Assembly (NCBI GenBank): GCA_938005745.1
Contig: CALLMM010000033.1
Coordinates: 28,677 to 92,676, forward strand
Length of the DNA stretch: 64,000 bases
From: an uncultured Chthonomonadales bacterium
Lineage (GTDB): Bacteria; Armatimonadota; Chthonomonadetes; Chthonomonadales; CAJBBX01
Reading direction: 5' to 3'
The notes beneath the pieces were generated by a model. It saw only the letters and a program-made list of their open reading frames with translations, searched no databases and had not been told where the DNA came from. The translations under genes were made by a program, and so were the position numbers. Below, piece by piece: positions 1 to 8,676 of the stretch; position 1 is the first letter of the stretch, and each line of letters opens with the position of its first letter.

Positions 1-127
1 AGAGGGCGTGAAACCCAAATGTTTGTCGCTACTATATATTACCTGCGGCTTCCCTTCTCTCCGGGCAGGGGATAGAGCGGGAAATGTTAAATTTTGAATA
101 AATCTGGAGCTTATGAGGGGTAGTTCC

Positions 128-880
128 ATGCATTGTAGAGAGCTGGTCGCCTACCTGGACGAGTATCTGGCGCTGGCGGAGGTGCCGGACTTCCCGGACG
201 CCTTCAACGGTCTGCAGGTGGAGGGACGCGCGGAGGTTCAGCGGGTGGCGGTGGCAGTGGACGCCTGCCAGGCGACGATTGATCAGGCGGTCATGCGCGA
301 AGCCGATATGCTTCTGGTGCATCACGGGCTGTTCTGGGGGCAGCATGCGCCGGTCACCGGAGCCTACTACCGCCGCCTCTCCGCGCTGATCAAGAACGAT
401 CTGTCGCTCTACTCCTGCCATCTTCCGCTGGACGCACACCCGGAGGTCGGCAACAACCATGTGCTGGCGCGTCAACTGGGGCTGACGGTCGGCGGCATGT
501 TCGCGGAGCGGGAGGGCGCGTCGCTGGGAGTCTGGGCGGACACGCAGCTGCCGCTGTCGGAACTGGTTCGCCGCGTGGAGGAGACCCTGAACGTGCAGCC
601 GCTGGTGATCCCGACCGGTCCGGCGACGGCGCGCAGGATCGGAATCATTACCGGAGGAGCGGCCAGTTATATCGGCGAAGCCGCCCGGATCGGCTGCGAC
701 ACCTTTCTGACCGGCGAGGGAGCGCACCACACCTATTTCGAGGCGGAGGAGCAGGGGATCAACCTGATCTACGCCGGACACTACGCGACGGAGACGGTGG
801 GCGTCCGGGCGCTGGCGGCGCATCTGGAGCGGCAGTTCGGTCTGGAGACCCTCTTCCTGCACCATCCGACCGGTCTGTAG
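128..880 (+). CDS. Nif3-like dinuclear metal center protein (DUF34/YbgI family)
   Basis: Member of the Nif3/YbgI family, cytosolic hexamers that hold two metal ions; the physiological substrate is unsettled. The metal ligands expected for the family are all visible: a His-His pair near residues 65-66 (LLVHHGLFWG), an Asp in PLDAHPEVGN near 102, and His plus Glu in the C-terminal GHYATE. At 250 aa it is the short form without the inserted middle domain. I chose ATG 128 rather than ATG 113 because GAGGGG lies seven bases before it. A TTG-initiated methyltransferase gene follows after 15 bases, so the two are probably cotranscribed. A second, degenerate Nif3 paralogue lies at 34096-35235. Confidence 0.9.
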   Translation: MHCRELVAYLDEYLALAEVPDFPDAFNGLQVEGRAEVQRVAVAVDACQATIDQAVMREADMLLVHHGLFWGQHAPVTGAYYRRLSALIKNDLSLYSCHLPLDAHPEVGNNHVLARQLGLTVGGMFAEREGASLGVWADTQLPLSELVRRVEETLNVQPLVIPTGPATARRIGIITGGAASYIGEAARIGCDTFLTGEGAHHTYFEAEEQGINLIYAGHYATETVGVRALAAHLERQFGLETLFLHHPTGL

Positions 881-895
881 GGAAGGAGACTGCGC

Positions 896-1954
896 TTGCG
901 CCCGACGCTGCGCCCGGAAGGGCTGCTGGAGCATCTTGCCCTCCATCTGAACCTGGCTCCGACGCCCGTCGCCGAGGCGATGTTCGGCATGGCGACGACC
1001 CGCGTGGTGATGGCGGGCGTAACCCTGGGCGTCTATGCGGAACTGGCGCAGGGAGCGGCTTCCCCGGAGGAGGTCGCGTCGCGTCGCGGACTGGATACGT
1101 CCGGGACGCGGCATCTTCTGGAGTGTCTGGCGGCGCTGGGACATGTGGGGCGTCGGGATACGCGCTACGCGCTGACGCGGGTCTCCCGCCGCTGGCTGGA
1201 TCCCGCCTCCCCGACCTATGTGGGAGGTTTTCTGGAGTTTCACTACGATCAGTGGGACTGGTGGGCAAAACTGGAGGAGGCGGTTCGCAGCGGGCGGAGC
1301 TTTGAGATTCACGACTTCGGACCGGACGACCCGCGCTGGCGCCGCTACATCGTGGCGATGTTTCAACTGGCGCGCCTCTCCGCCCCCGAGGTGGCGCGCT
1401 CCCTCCGACTGCCGCCGGAGCCGCAGAGCCTGCTCGATCTAGGGGGAGGACACGGCTGGTTCGCCGCCGAGATCTGCCGCCGCCATCCGACCCTGACGGC
1501 GACGGTGCTCGATCTGCCCGGCAGCGCGCGGATCGGAAGAGAGATCATCGCGGAGGCGGGCATGAGCCGCCGGGTGATTCATCGGGAGGGCGATCTTCTG
1601 ACGGACGACCTCGGCGGTCCGCATGACGGCGTGCTCTGCTTTCAGATCATTCATCACCTGACGCCGGAGCAGAACCTGGCTCTGTTTGAGCGCGTCCGCG
1701 CCGCGCTGAAACCCGGCGGAATCTTTGCCGTGCTCGACTACTTCACGCCTGCCGCCGACCGAAAACCCGACTCCGCTGCCTTTCTTGGTCTGCACTTCTA
1801 CCTGACCTCAACCGCCGCCACCTATGCGGAGGACGATCTGCGCGGCTGGCTGCGCCAGGCGGGTTTCGAGCCGCCTCGCCGTATCCGGCTGCGCCGGCTG
1901 CCCATACAGGCGCTGTTTGAGGCGCGAGCCTCATCCTCTGGGGTTACCGCTTGA
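896..1954 (+). CDS. SAM-dependent O-methyltransferase (acetylserotonin/hydroxyindole type)
   Basis: Class I SAM-dependent methyltransferase of the plant/bacterial O-methyltransferase type (352 aa). The first 100 residues form a winged-helix dimerisation domain (EVASRRGLDTSGTRHLLECL). The SAM-binding motif LLDLGGGHGWFAAEI lies near residues 180-195 and the acidic loop VLDLPG follows. The catalytic-type histidines IIHHLTPEQN and a KPGG turn come later. The start is TTG with GGAAGGAG seven bases upstream; no better start lies nearby. It follows the Nif3 gene closely, and its last 11 bases overlap the end of the convergent trmB gene. The methyl acceptor cannot be read from sequence. Confidence 0.85.
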   Translation: MRPTLRPEGLLEHLALHLNLAPTPVAEAMFGMATTRVVMAGVTLGVYAELAQGAASPEEVASRRGLDTSGTRHLLECLAALGHVGRRDTRYALTRVSRRWLDPASPTYVGGFLEFHYDQWDWWAKLEEAVRSGRSFEIHDFGPDDPRWRRYIVAMFQLARLSAPEVARSLRLPPEPQSLLDLGGGHGWFAAEICRRHPTLTATVLDLPGSARIGREIIAEAGMSRRVIHREGDLLTDDLGGPHDGVLCFQIIHHLTPEQNLALFERVRAALKPGGIFAVLDYFTPAADRKPDSAAFLGLHFYLTSTAATYAEDDLRGWLRQAGFEPPRRIRLRRLPIQALFEARASSSGVTA

Positions 1955-2618
1955 GCAGTTCAAAGCGCAGGATCGGCAGTCCCTTCGCCTGCCAGGTCTT
2001 CTGGAACCGGGAGGCGACCGGAAAGTCCCATCCGGTCAGGAATCGTTCCGCGTGTCGTTTCCGAAAACGCGGATCCGCCTCCGCCGTCTCCAGCATCTCC
2101 CAGAAGAGCGCCTCCACATCGGTCATGACGCTGAGCAGCCCGTCCGGTTCCAGCGCATGATGCGCGATATCCAGAAAATGGGCGTCAAAGAGGCGGTGTT
2201 TGCGGTATCTGGGCTGCATGTGCGGGTCGGGAAAGTGCAGATAGAGGGCGCGCAGGGAGCTGGGAGCCAGCAGGGGAGCGGCGAGACGAAAGTCCGCGCA
2301 GAGAAACAGCAGGTTGTTCAGGGCGAGGCCAGCGGCGGTCTGCGCCGCGTACCGGAGAGCCTTCGGGGAGATCTCTACGCCGACAAAGTTGATGGCGGGG
2401 TAGCGAGGAGCCAGCGCGCAAAGGAACTCGCCCGTCCCGCAGCCGACCTCCATCTCCATCGGCGCATCGCTGCCGAAGAGCGAGCGCGAGTCGAGGCAGG
2501 GAAAGAGATCGGGCGTACGGTAGAGCGCGTCGGCGGGAAAGAACCGCAGATAGCGGTTCTGCCCGGCTTCCGGGAGGATCGGCGTCTGAATACGGCGGCT
2601 GTAGCGTCCACGGGGCAT
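1944..2618 (-). CDS. trmB: tRNA (guanine-N7)-methyltransferase
   Basis: Makes m7G46 in the tRNA variable loop using SAM. The SAM site EVGCGTGEFL is near residue 57. The TrmB hallmark FPDPHMQPRYRKHRLF near residue 134 corresponds to the usual FPDPWpKKRHhKRRl, and DVEALFWEML follows. The length of 224 aa is typical. The start has no strong ribosome binding site and lies 8 bases after the stop of the MgtE_N/CBS gene, which suggests translational coupling. The 3' end overlaps the convergent methyltransferase gene by 11 bases. Confidence 0.9.
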   Translation of the reverse strand: MPRGRYSRRIQTPILPEAGQNRYLRFFPADALYRTPDLFPCLDSRSLFGSDAPMEMEVGCGTGEFLCALAPRYPAINFVGVEISPKALRYAAQTAAGLALNNLLFLCADFRLAAPLLAPSSLRALYLHFPDPHMQPRYRKHRLFDAHFLDIAHHALEPDGLLSVMTDVEALFWEMLETAEADPRFRKRHAERFLTGWDFPVASRFQKTWQAKGLPILRFELLKR

Positions 2619-2626
2619 CGGCGGCG

Positions 2627-3898
2627 CTACTCGTCGTTGACGGTAACCTGCGGCAGCCTGCGGCGGCGTTCCGGCGGCAGCAGACGTTCCATCATATCGT
2701 CTACCGTGATGATGCCAACCAGCCTGCCGTCCTCCTCGACCACCGGGATCGCGAGCAGATTGTATCGGGAGATGATGTGCGCTACCTCATCCGCGTGGTC
2801 GCTGGTGTAGACGGAGCGGACATTCTGCACCATCACATCGGAGATGTGGGTCTCCGGGTCCGCCACGATCAGGTCTCGCAGGGAGATCACGCCGACCAGA
2901 CGATTGTCGTCGTCCGTCACATAGACATAGTAGATCGTCTCGGCTTTGGGAGCCAGTTCGCGCAGACGTTGAATGGTCTGCTCGGCGGTCATGCGCGTCG
3001 GGATCGCGATGAACTCCGTCGTCATCAAGCCGCCTGCCGTCTCTTCGCCGTAGGCGAGAAGCTCCTTGACATCCGCTGCCTCTTCCGGCTCCATATGCTC
3101 GAGCAGCTCTTCGGTTCTCTCTTCCGAGAGATCGGCAAGGACGTCGGCGGCGGCGTCCGGATCCATCTCTTCGAGGATGTCCGCCGCCCGGGTCTCCTCC
3201 AGTGTCTCCATCACCTCGGCGGCGGTCTCGTCCTCCATCTCCTCCAGGGTATCGGCGGCGGTCTCCACGTCCAACGCTTCCATTACTTCGGCGCGCTGCT
3301 GTGGCGTGAGCTGCTCCACGATGTCGGCGATGTCGGCGGGATGCAGGCGTGCGATCTTCTCATGCGGCACTTTAAGCTTGATCCGCCCGCCGCCCGCGCT
3401 GCCCGGCTCCAGCGTCTCCACATCGTCCCAGGCGATCAGGTTCGACTGGAGCGGCTTGCCGATCAGCTTTGCCAGCGTCTCCACCGGCGCGCCCAGTCCG
3501 CTGCGGCGCACCAGCGCCCGCAGGCTGGCGTCCACGCCGACCACGCAGTGCTGATCCCCGCAAGCCGCCAGCCGCACATCGTTCACCCGGATCACGCGGT
3601 AGTCGTGCACATCCACGATCTGCTTGTCCAGAATGTCGCGCTGCAGACGCATGTCGTCGGAGGAGGGCTTATAGTTTTCGAGGGAGGTCAGGGGGGCGCG
3701 CAGATGGATGCCGTCCTCTCTGATCTCGGCGTCTTCCAGCGAGTACCATCCCTCTCTCTGCTTGCCTTTGAGGAAGAGGGCGGTCAGCGTCGGCAGTCGT
3801 CCCCCCTGCTTGGCGATGGCGTCCATCACCCGCGCCACGCGCCTGCCGTCCGGGTCATAAACAGGCTTTCCGAGTATCTCCGTCAGGTACTTCAGCAT
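2627..3898 (-). CDS. PRC-barrel/MgtE_N/CBS domain protein lacking the transporter domain
   Basis: Soluble 423 aa protein. Residues 1-80 and about 85-150 look like two PRC-barrel-type segments (GKPVYDPDGRRVARVMDA; ILDKQIVDVHDYRVIRVNDV). Residues 185-290 match the MgtE N domain: helical repeats rich in acidic residues such as LEEMEDETAAEVMETLEE. Residues 295-415 are a CBS pair (MTTEFIAIPTRMTAEQTI; VVEEDGRLVGIITVDDMM). The C-terminal Mg channel helices of true MgtE are absent and no membrane segment is visible, so it should not be called a transporter. In MgtE the N and CBS domains sense Mg2+; a regulatory or sensing role here is inference. A strong promoter lies just upstream, and trmB follows after 8 bases. 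Confidence 0.85.
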   Translation of the reverse strand: MLKYLTEILGKPVYDPDGRRVARVMDAIAKQGGRLPTLTALFLKGKQREGWYSLEDAEIREDGIHLRAPLTSLENYKPSSDDMRLQRDILDKQIVDVHDYRVIRVNDVRLAACGDQHCVVGVDASLRALVRRSGLGAPVETLAKLIGKPLQSNLIAWDDVETLEPGSAGGGRIKLKVPHEKIARLHPADIADIVEQLTPQQRAEVMEALDVETAADTLEEMEDETAAEVMETLEETRAADILEEMDPDAAADVLADLSEERTEELLEHMEPEEAADVKELLAYGEETAGGLMTTEFIAIPTRMTAEQTIQRLRELAPKAETIYYVYVTDDDNRLVGVISLRDLIVADPETHISDVMVQNVRSVYTSDHADEVAHIISRYNLLAIPVVEEDGRLVGIITVDDMMERLLPPERRRRLPQVTVNDE

Positions 3899-3936
3899 CT
3901 GAACGTTCGCCCCGAATCGAAAAGAGTATCAGCCAG

Positions 3937-3965
3937 ATTATATCCGGCGCTGCCCCGCCTGTCAA
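3937..3965 (-). promoter_or_regulatory. Sigma70-type promoter for the MgtE_N/CBS-trmB unit
   Basis: On the minus strand TTGACA (3960-3965), a 17-base spacer and TATAAT (3937-3942), a full consensus match. The predicted start of transcription is about 30 bases before ATG 3898. The -35 box overlaps the stop codon of the upstream DUF2325 gene, so this promoter splits the two genes into separate units. Confidence 0.85.
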
Positions 3966-5749
3966 ATGGCGGCGGCTGGCTCGCTGCGCCCCTCTCGCTG
4001 CGCGACGTACTGGTAGAGGTGATGGACGATCTGCTTCACGCCGTAGCCGCTGCGAAGGAGCAGGAAGTGCCCGCCGGCTTCCCGGATCCACTCGCGCCCC
4101 TTCTCGCTGATGTCGTGCCCCGCGAAGTTCTTGACCACGATGAGGACATCGGCTTTCATGATATCCGCTTTAAATTTGGTGACCCGGTCGCTCTTCTTGC
4201 TCGCCAGCCACAAAGCCTCAGAGAACCCCAGCATCTCCTTCAGTTCATCGCAGTTTCGCGGACGCGGAACCCCGCCCAGAATAAGCAGCCGCTTTCCGGC
4301 AGCAAACTCCGCGACGCGCGCGATATACTCCCGCAGTTCCGACTCCGACGGCTCTTCCCCTTCCTCCTCGTCCTCCTCGTCTGTGGTATCCGGGTCCAGT
4401 CCCAGCCGCCGGCGCTGATCCAGTACCGCCTCCAGAAATTTGGCGTATCGGCTCTCGCCGTCCAGCAGCGTCGGCGCATGCTCCAGCAGCGCGGTGCGCA
4501 CCGTAACATTGGAGGGAGGGACGGAAGCCGCAATGCAGTCGTCCAGAAGACTGAACAGCTCCACCTGCACGTCGAGCAGGTTTTCGTCCGTAATCGGCTG
4601 ATCCCGCATACGTTCGCCCCACGCCTGAACCGCTTCGATGGCGGCGGTTTTTCGCGCGACCTTCTCCTCCGTTTCGACGGCGCGGTTCCACTCCCGTACC
4701 GCCTTCTCCCACTCCTCCTGCCGTTTCGCGTCGTAGCACTCCAGTTTGGCGTCCCCGATGTTGTGGGTCAGCGAGGCTACGACGCCGACGCGGCTCGCGG
4801 CTTCGCGCAGATCCTGGTAGAGGTCCGACTGCAGCCTGTCGTGCCCCTGATACTTCTCCAGCAGACGGTAGAGGCGGGTCTGTCCGGCGATCAGCGTGTT
4901 GATGAGACTGTTGCGTGTGGACATATCCAGCTTCTCCTGGTGTGCGATGTACCACTGTCGCTTCTCCTCCACATCCGCCGCCGCTTCGTAGCGGTCGGCG
5001 AGAGCCGTCCACTCGTCGGAGGTCAGGCAGCCATCGCGGGATGACCAGCAGGTTTCGTTAAATGGCAGGCTCTCATCCATATCGCCCTGGAAGAAGCGCG
5101 CCATCAGAATGCTGTCCCGCATGCCGTTGATCCGCTCCTGCAGATCGTTCAGAACGCCCTGCTCTCTCGCCTCTGCATGGACCGCCCCCAGCGCGCAGAA
5201 CAGAGCGCGCAGGCGGAACCCGCGCTGTCGGGTCAGAGACTGACCGTTTGACTCATTCTCACCGCCTGACTTCTCCCATCTATCCTCGATCTCATCGAGC
5301 TTCTGCGTCATCTGCTGGACAAGCGCCTGCCGCTCCTCATCGGACAGGGCGGGGAACTCCGGTTCGGCGGGGGACTCCGGTTCGGCGGCGGCAGCTGCCG
5401 GCTCCGCCGGAGGCGCGGCAGGCTCTTCCGCGGGCGGCTCAGCGTGCGGCATCGCCGCCTGCGGCTCTGCAGTCAACTCCTCCTGCAGCGAGGAGAGGCG
5501 CATTCTGAACTCGCGCAGGAGCGAATCCAGTTCAGAGGCGATCTCCGTATCCTCATCTGCCTGCGCCTCCGCCAGTTCCCGTTCAATCTTTACAATCGCA
5601 TCCTGCAGATGTTTCTGTCTCTGGCGCTGCAGACGCCGGTGCAGCCGGCGCGACCGCACGCCGGCGAGGTAGCTGTCCACCGCGTCCGGAAATGTCAGGA
5701 GGCTCTCCATGACGGCGGTCTGTGCAAACTGTTCCAGTTCCTGTAGCAT
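3962..5749 (-). CDS. Large coiled-coil protein with C-terminal DUF2325 domain
   Basis: A 595 aa soluble protein of unknown function. Residues 30-110 are a charged coiled coil, followed by an Ala/Pro/Glu-rich linker (about 105-150). A long helical region follows to about residue 470, then an acidic run (DDTTDEEDEEEGEE-like). The last 110 residues match DUF2325: RLLILGG, IMKADVLIVVKNFAGHDISE and LLLRSGYGVKQIV, a fold used in other small proteins for an unassigned, perhaps nucleotide- or DNA-linked role. I chose ATG 5749 because AGGAGAG lies five bases before it and the open frame upstream is uncharged, low-quality sequence. Not recognised beyond DUF2325; partners unknown. Confidence 0.75.
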   Translation of the reverse strand: MLQELEQFAQTAVMESLLTFPDAVDSYLAGVRSRRLHRRLQRQRQKHLQDAIVKIERELAEAQADEDTEIASELDSLLREFRMRLSSLQEELTAEPQAAMPHAEPPAEEPAAPPAEPAAAAAEPESPAEPEFPALSDEERQALVQQMTQKLDEIEDRWEKSGGENESNGQSLTRQRGFRLRALFCALGAVHAEAREQGVLNDLQERINGMRDSILMARFFQGDMDESLPFNETCWSSRDGCLTSDEWTALADRYEAAADVEEKRQWYIAHQEKLDMSTRNSLINTLIAGQTRLYRLLEKYQGHDRLQSDLYQDLREAASRVGVVASLTHNIGDAKLECYDAKRQEEWEKAVREWNRAVETEEKVARKTAAIEAVQAWGERMRDQPITDENLLDVQVELFSLLDDCIAASVPPSNVTVRTALLEHAPTLLDGESRYAKFLEAVLDQRRRLGLDPDTTDEEDEEEGEEPSESELREYIARVAEFAAGKRLLILGGVPRPRNCDELKEMLGFSEALWLASKKSDRVTKFKADIMKADVLIVVKNFAGHDISEKGREWIREAGGHFLLLRSGYGVKQIVHHLYQYVAQREGRSEPAAAI

Positions 5750-6008
5750 CGCGTCTCTCCTGTTGTCGCCCCTACCGGCGCATCCGCGCCGCTGAACGCC
5801 GCTTCGGTCGGCGTCACTGTCAAAAGAGCGTTCCTCTGCTGTAATGATTCGCTCTCGGAAGCCGATTTGCGACGGACGTTTTTCATGCTGACTCAGGACT
5901 GTTACTCGTCGGAGAGGATTCAGACAGGAAAAGCCTGCTCGCTTTGAGGGCATACGGGAATCTCAGAGAGTTGCAGGCGCGGCTGCGGGAGGAGAGACCG
6001 GAGGCGTC

Positions 6009-7856
6009 TTACCGACGCGACGCCTTCCAGTCCGAGAGCGAGGTGATGCGCGGCGGCGGCGTATCGGAGAGGCGCGCCGGACGGATCAGCACAACGATGC
6101 GGCAGGAGGTTACCTTCTCCGGCAGACGCACGCGCAGCTTCATGATTCCGGTGTTGGGGTTCTGGGGAGGCGGCTGCGCGGCGGAGACTACCTCGAAGAC
6201 GCTGCTCTCCGGCTCGAGCAGAAGCGCCTCTAAATCGGCGGTGTTCGGCTGACTCAGGACTGCGCGCCTGCCGGATAGCTGTATCCCGGCGGGCGTGTGC
6301 ATCTGCCAGACCGCCTCAACCGGCTCCGCCGCTTCGATCTCATCCTGGATCAGGACGGCTTTCCGGTCGAGCAGGGCGACCCCGCGCCAGACGCGGCGGG
6401 CTTTCCCGGCATATCCGGCGGTCAGGTCTGCCACCGCATGGGCGCGCCGGGGCGTGGAGGAGAAGGCGAGAATGGGGGCGCGCGCCGTCGTTACCTGGTT
6501 GGCGTGATCCAGCAGCAGCGTGTTATGCCCCTCCGTGCGGTTGCGGTAGTAGATCCAGCGCTGGGTCTGGCTGAAGTATCCGGGCAGGTCGTAGTCGTCG
6601 CGTCCCAGGTCTACCGCCCAGCGCGCGCCTTCTGCGTCCAGCACGAAGGTTCCCAGGTCGAGGTGGCTGTGATTGGCGCGGTTGTCGCCTCCCTTGAATC
6701 CGACGAAGAGCGCGTTCGGGTCCTCCCATGCGCTTCTGAAAAAGACCACGCCGATCCCCTGATAGTGCGCGTCCAGCGGGATTTTCGCCGATTTCGGACC
6801 GCCCCCTTTCGAATCGAACCAGAGGAGATCGAGCGGGGAGGGGTTGACTGCGGACTGTCGCTGCATCCAGGCGAACAGCGGTCGGCGGAACTTGCGCGCT
6901 AGCCAGAACAGTTCACTCGCATTTCCTAGCCTGTCGCCGCCGTCGGCGTAGTTGAAGGTGCGTCCGGTCGGTCCGGTGAAGTGGAGAGGGAAGAGACCCG
7001 TTGCGGAAAAACCGGGCATTCGGCTCAGCCCGAAGTCGGTTCCGAGCGCGCTCTCCAGTCCCGCGAGCATAAAGACGTTATACTGCGTGGCGTAGCGCCA
7101 GTAGCCCGGTCCCTCCGCCCAGCCTCCGTCCGGCGCGTAGCTTGCCATCGCCTTTTTGACGGCGTTCAGGCTGCGCCCGAGGATATAGGCGGCAAGCTCC
7201 GGCTCTTCGTCGGCGACTGCCAGCGCGCCGATGGTTATCCCGCCGTTGCAGACCTGATTCCAGTTGTGCTCCACGTTCAGCCACCATGGCTGTCGTCCCT
7301 CGATGGGCAGGGAGGGCTTCAGTCCGAGGTTCACAATGGCGTTACGCAGGACGGCGCGCTCTTCCGGAGTGAGGAAGTCGTAGAGCCAGTCGTAGCCGAT
7401 GGCGACGGCGTGGGTCATCTCCGCCGTGTCCAGGAAGTGGATCGGGTTCCAGTTGGAGAAGGCACAGACGGTCAGAAGCTCCGTGCGGGCGCGTTCGGCG
7501 AAGCGCCGGTCTCCCTCCAGCCGGTACATCAGCGCCAGGAGGTAGATTCGATCCAGAGCGAGGCGGCTCTGATGCAGCATCCTATATCCGATCAGTTTGC
7601 GCTCGACCGGCGGCTCCTGCAGAACCCTCTCAGCCCGCTGCCTCAGCAGGTCGCGCCATCGCTGCGCCAGCGGTTCGCGTCGGATCGTCTCTTGCAGACG
7701 CCGCAACTCCTCTGCAGTCGCGATCAGGCGGGGGTGCTCGCGGCGCAGCGACTGCAGACGCGCGCGATCCTCATCGGAGGGGACAGGCGGGGGAGCCTGC
7801 CCGCAGGCAGCGATCCCGGAAAGCAGGAGAAACAGCGCCAGCAGCGTGATAGCCAT
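6009..7856 (-). CDS. Heparinase II/III family polysaccharide lyase, predicted lipoprotein
   Basis: Predicted lyase acting on uronic-acid polysaccharides. The start at 7856 gives a lipoprotein signal peptide (MAITLLALFLLLSGIAAC, lipobox before Cys near 19) with AAGGAG upstream; the frame runs further 5' but without a signal. Residues 60-380 form the alpha-toroid typical of the family (DGGWAEGPGYWRYATQYN; WWLNVEHNWNQVCNGG). The heparinase II/III C-terminal beta domain contains NHSHLDLGTFVLDAEG and WAVDLGRDDY. Length (615 aa) fits the family. The substrate is not determinable, and no sugar-uptake genes adjoin. Confidence 0.82.
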   Translation of the reverse strand: MAITLLALFLLLSGIAACGQAPPPVPSDEDRARLQSLRREHPRLIATAEELRRLQETIRREPLAQRWRDLLRQRAERVLQEPPVERKLIGYRMLHQSRLALDRIYLLALMYRLEGDRRFAERARTELLTVCAFSNWNPIHFLDTAEMTHAVAIGYDWLYDFLTPEERAVLRNAIVNLGLKPSLPIEGRQPWWLNVEHNWNQVCNGGITIGALAVADEEPELAAYILGRSLNAVKKAMASYAPDGGWAEGPGYWRYATQYNVFMLAGLESALGTDFGLSRMPGFSATGLFPLHFTGPTGRTFNYADGGDRLGNASELFWLARKFRRPLFAWMQRQSAVNPSPLDLLWFDSKGGGPKSAKIPLDAHYQGIGVVFFRSAWEDPNALFVGFKGGDNRANHSHLDLGTFVLDAEGARWAVDLGRDDYDLPGYFSQTQRWIYYRNRTEGHNTLLLDHANQVTTARAPILAFSSTPRRAHAVADLTAGYAGKARRVWRGVALLDRKAVLIQDEIEAAEPVEAVWQMHTPAGIQLSGRRAVLSQPNTADLEALLLEPESSVFEVVSAAQPPPQNPNTGIMKLRVRLPEKVTSCRIVVLIRPARLSDTPPPRITSLSDWKASRR

Positions 7857-7974
7857 AGCCGATTCGCTCCTTTTTCGATACTCAGCCTCTCCTCTCTTTT
7901 TCGCAGCGGAGCGCGACGCTCCTGCAGGCATTCACAGACGAAAACCGGGAAAGCAGCCTGCCTGCGCCGGACGC

Positions 7975-8004
7975 AAAAAAAGAGGGCAGCCGAAGCAGCT
8001 GCCC
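7975..8004 (-). terminator. Intrinsic terminator of fliL
   Basis: On the minus strand GGGCAGC (8004-7998), a 7-base loop and GCTGCCC (7990-7984) are followed by TCTTTTTTT. It lies just downstream of the fliL stop at 8012. Confidence 0.85.
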
Positions 8005-8011
8005 GCCCTGA

Positions 8012-8497
8012 CTACTGTGCGGCAAAGTTGATAAAGTATATCTTGACGACCTTCTCTTCCCCCAGCTCCTCGTTAATCTTATTCACCATCTCCTCCCGCA
8101 GCTTCTCTCTCCCCGCCTGAGTGGAGATATCTTCCAGCGTTTTGGTGGTCAGCACGGAGAGCATGGCGTCGCGGATCGGCGCGATCTCCTCCTCCATCTT
8201 CTTTTCGCTCAAACCCTTCTTCAGCCCGACCGCGAAGGTGGCGCGCAGATAGTGGTTGTTGCCCCCGGCAAGATTCAGCAGGAACTCTTCCAGCTGGAGC
8301 TTCTCCCCGACCTCTTCAGACTTCTTGTCATGCTTCTCGTGCCCCTCCTTGCCTCCTCCGGGCTTGCCTCCTCCTCCAAAGAAGACCTTCCCGACGATGA
8401 GCACATTCATGATAAGAATCAAGCCGATGACCGCAAACAGGGGCATTTTTCCACCCCCTGCCTTGTGCTCCTTCTGGGGTTTCTCTTTCTCCGCCAT
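8012..8497 (-). CDS. fliL: Flagellar basal body-associated protein FliL
   Basis: Inner-membrane protein next to the flagellar stator, supporting motor torque. A single membrane helix lies near residues 18-38 (LFAVIGLILIMNVLIVGKVF), followed by a Gly/Lys/His-rich linker and the periplasmic FliL domain (LQLEEFLLNLAGGNNHYLRATFAVGLK split by normal spacing; REKLREEMVNKINEEL; VVKIYFINFAAQ at the C-terminus). I chose ATG 8497 with GAGGAG upstream; 161 aa is normal. It is isolated from other flagellar genes in this window: the heparinase-like gene follows it and ispG precedes it. Confidence 0.88.
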   Translation of the reverse strand: MAEKEKPQKEHKAGGGKMPLFAVIGLILIMNVLIVGKVFFGGGGKPGGGKEGHEKHDKKSEEVGEKLQLEEFLLNLAGGNNHYLRATFAVGLKKGLSEKKMEEEIAPIRDAMLSVLTTKTLEDISTQAGREKLREEMVNKINEELGEEKVVKIYFINFAAQ

Positions 8498-8630
8498 GTC
8501 GCCTCTCCTCATCCTCCATATCCCGACGTTCCCGGGCAGACAGGGCTGCGCGAGAACAGACCAGGTATTTATTCCATAACTGGAGGAAAACGACGGGGGA
8601 GAAGCTCCCTGTAGAAATACGGGGATTTCT

Positions 8631-8668
8631 AAAACGAATCCCCGCGCAGCCGGGAGAGGCGCGCGGGG
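8631..8668 (-). terminator. Probable terminator of ispG
   Basis: Minus-strand stem CCCCGCGC (8668-8661) with GCGCGGGG (8647-8640), followed by ATTCGTTTT. It sits 9 bases after the ispG stop. The T tract is imperfect, so confidence is moderate. Confidence 0.5.
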
Positions 8669-8676
8669 AGGCGCGA

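Noticed and set aside
5795..5823. TTGACA on the minus strand upstream of the DUF2325 gene
   Set aside because: No acceptable -10 box lies 16-18 bases downstream of it.
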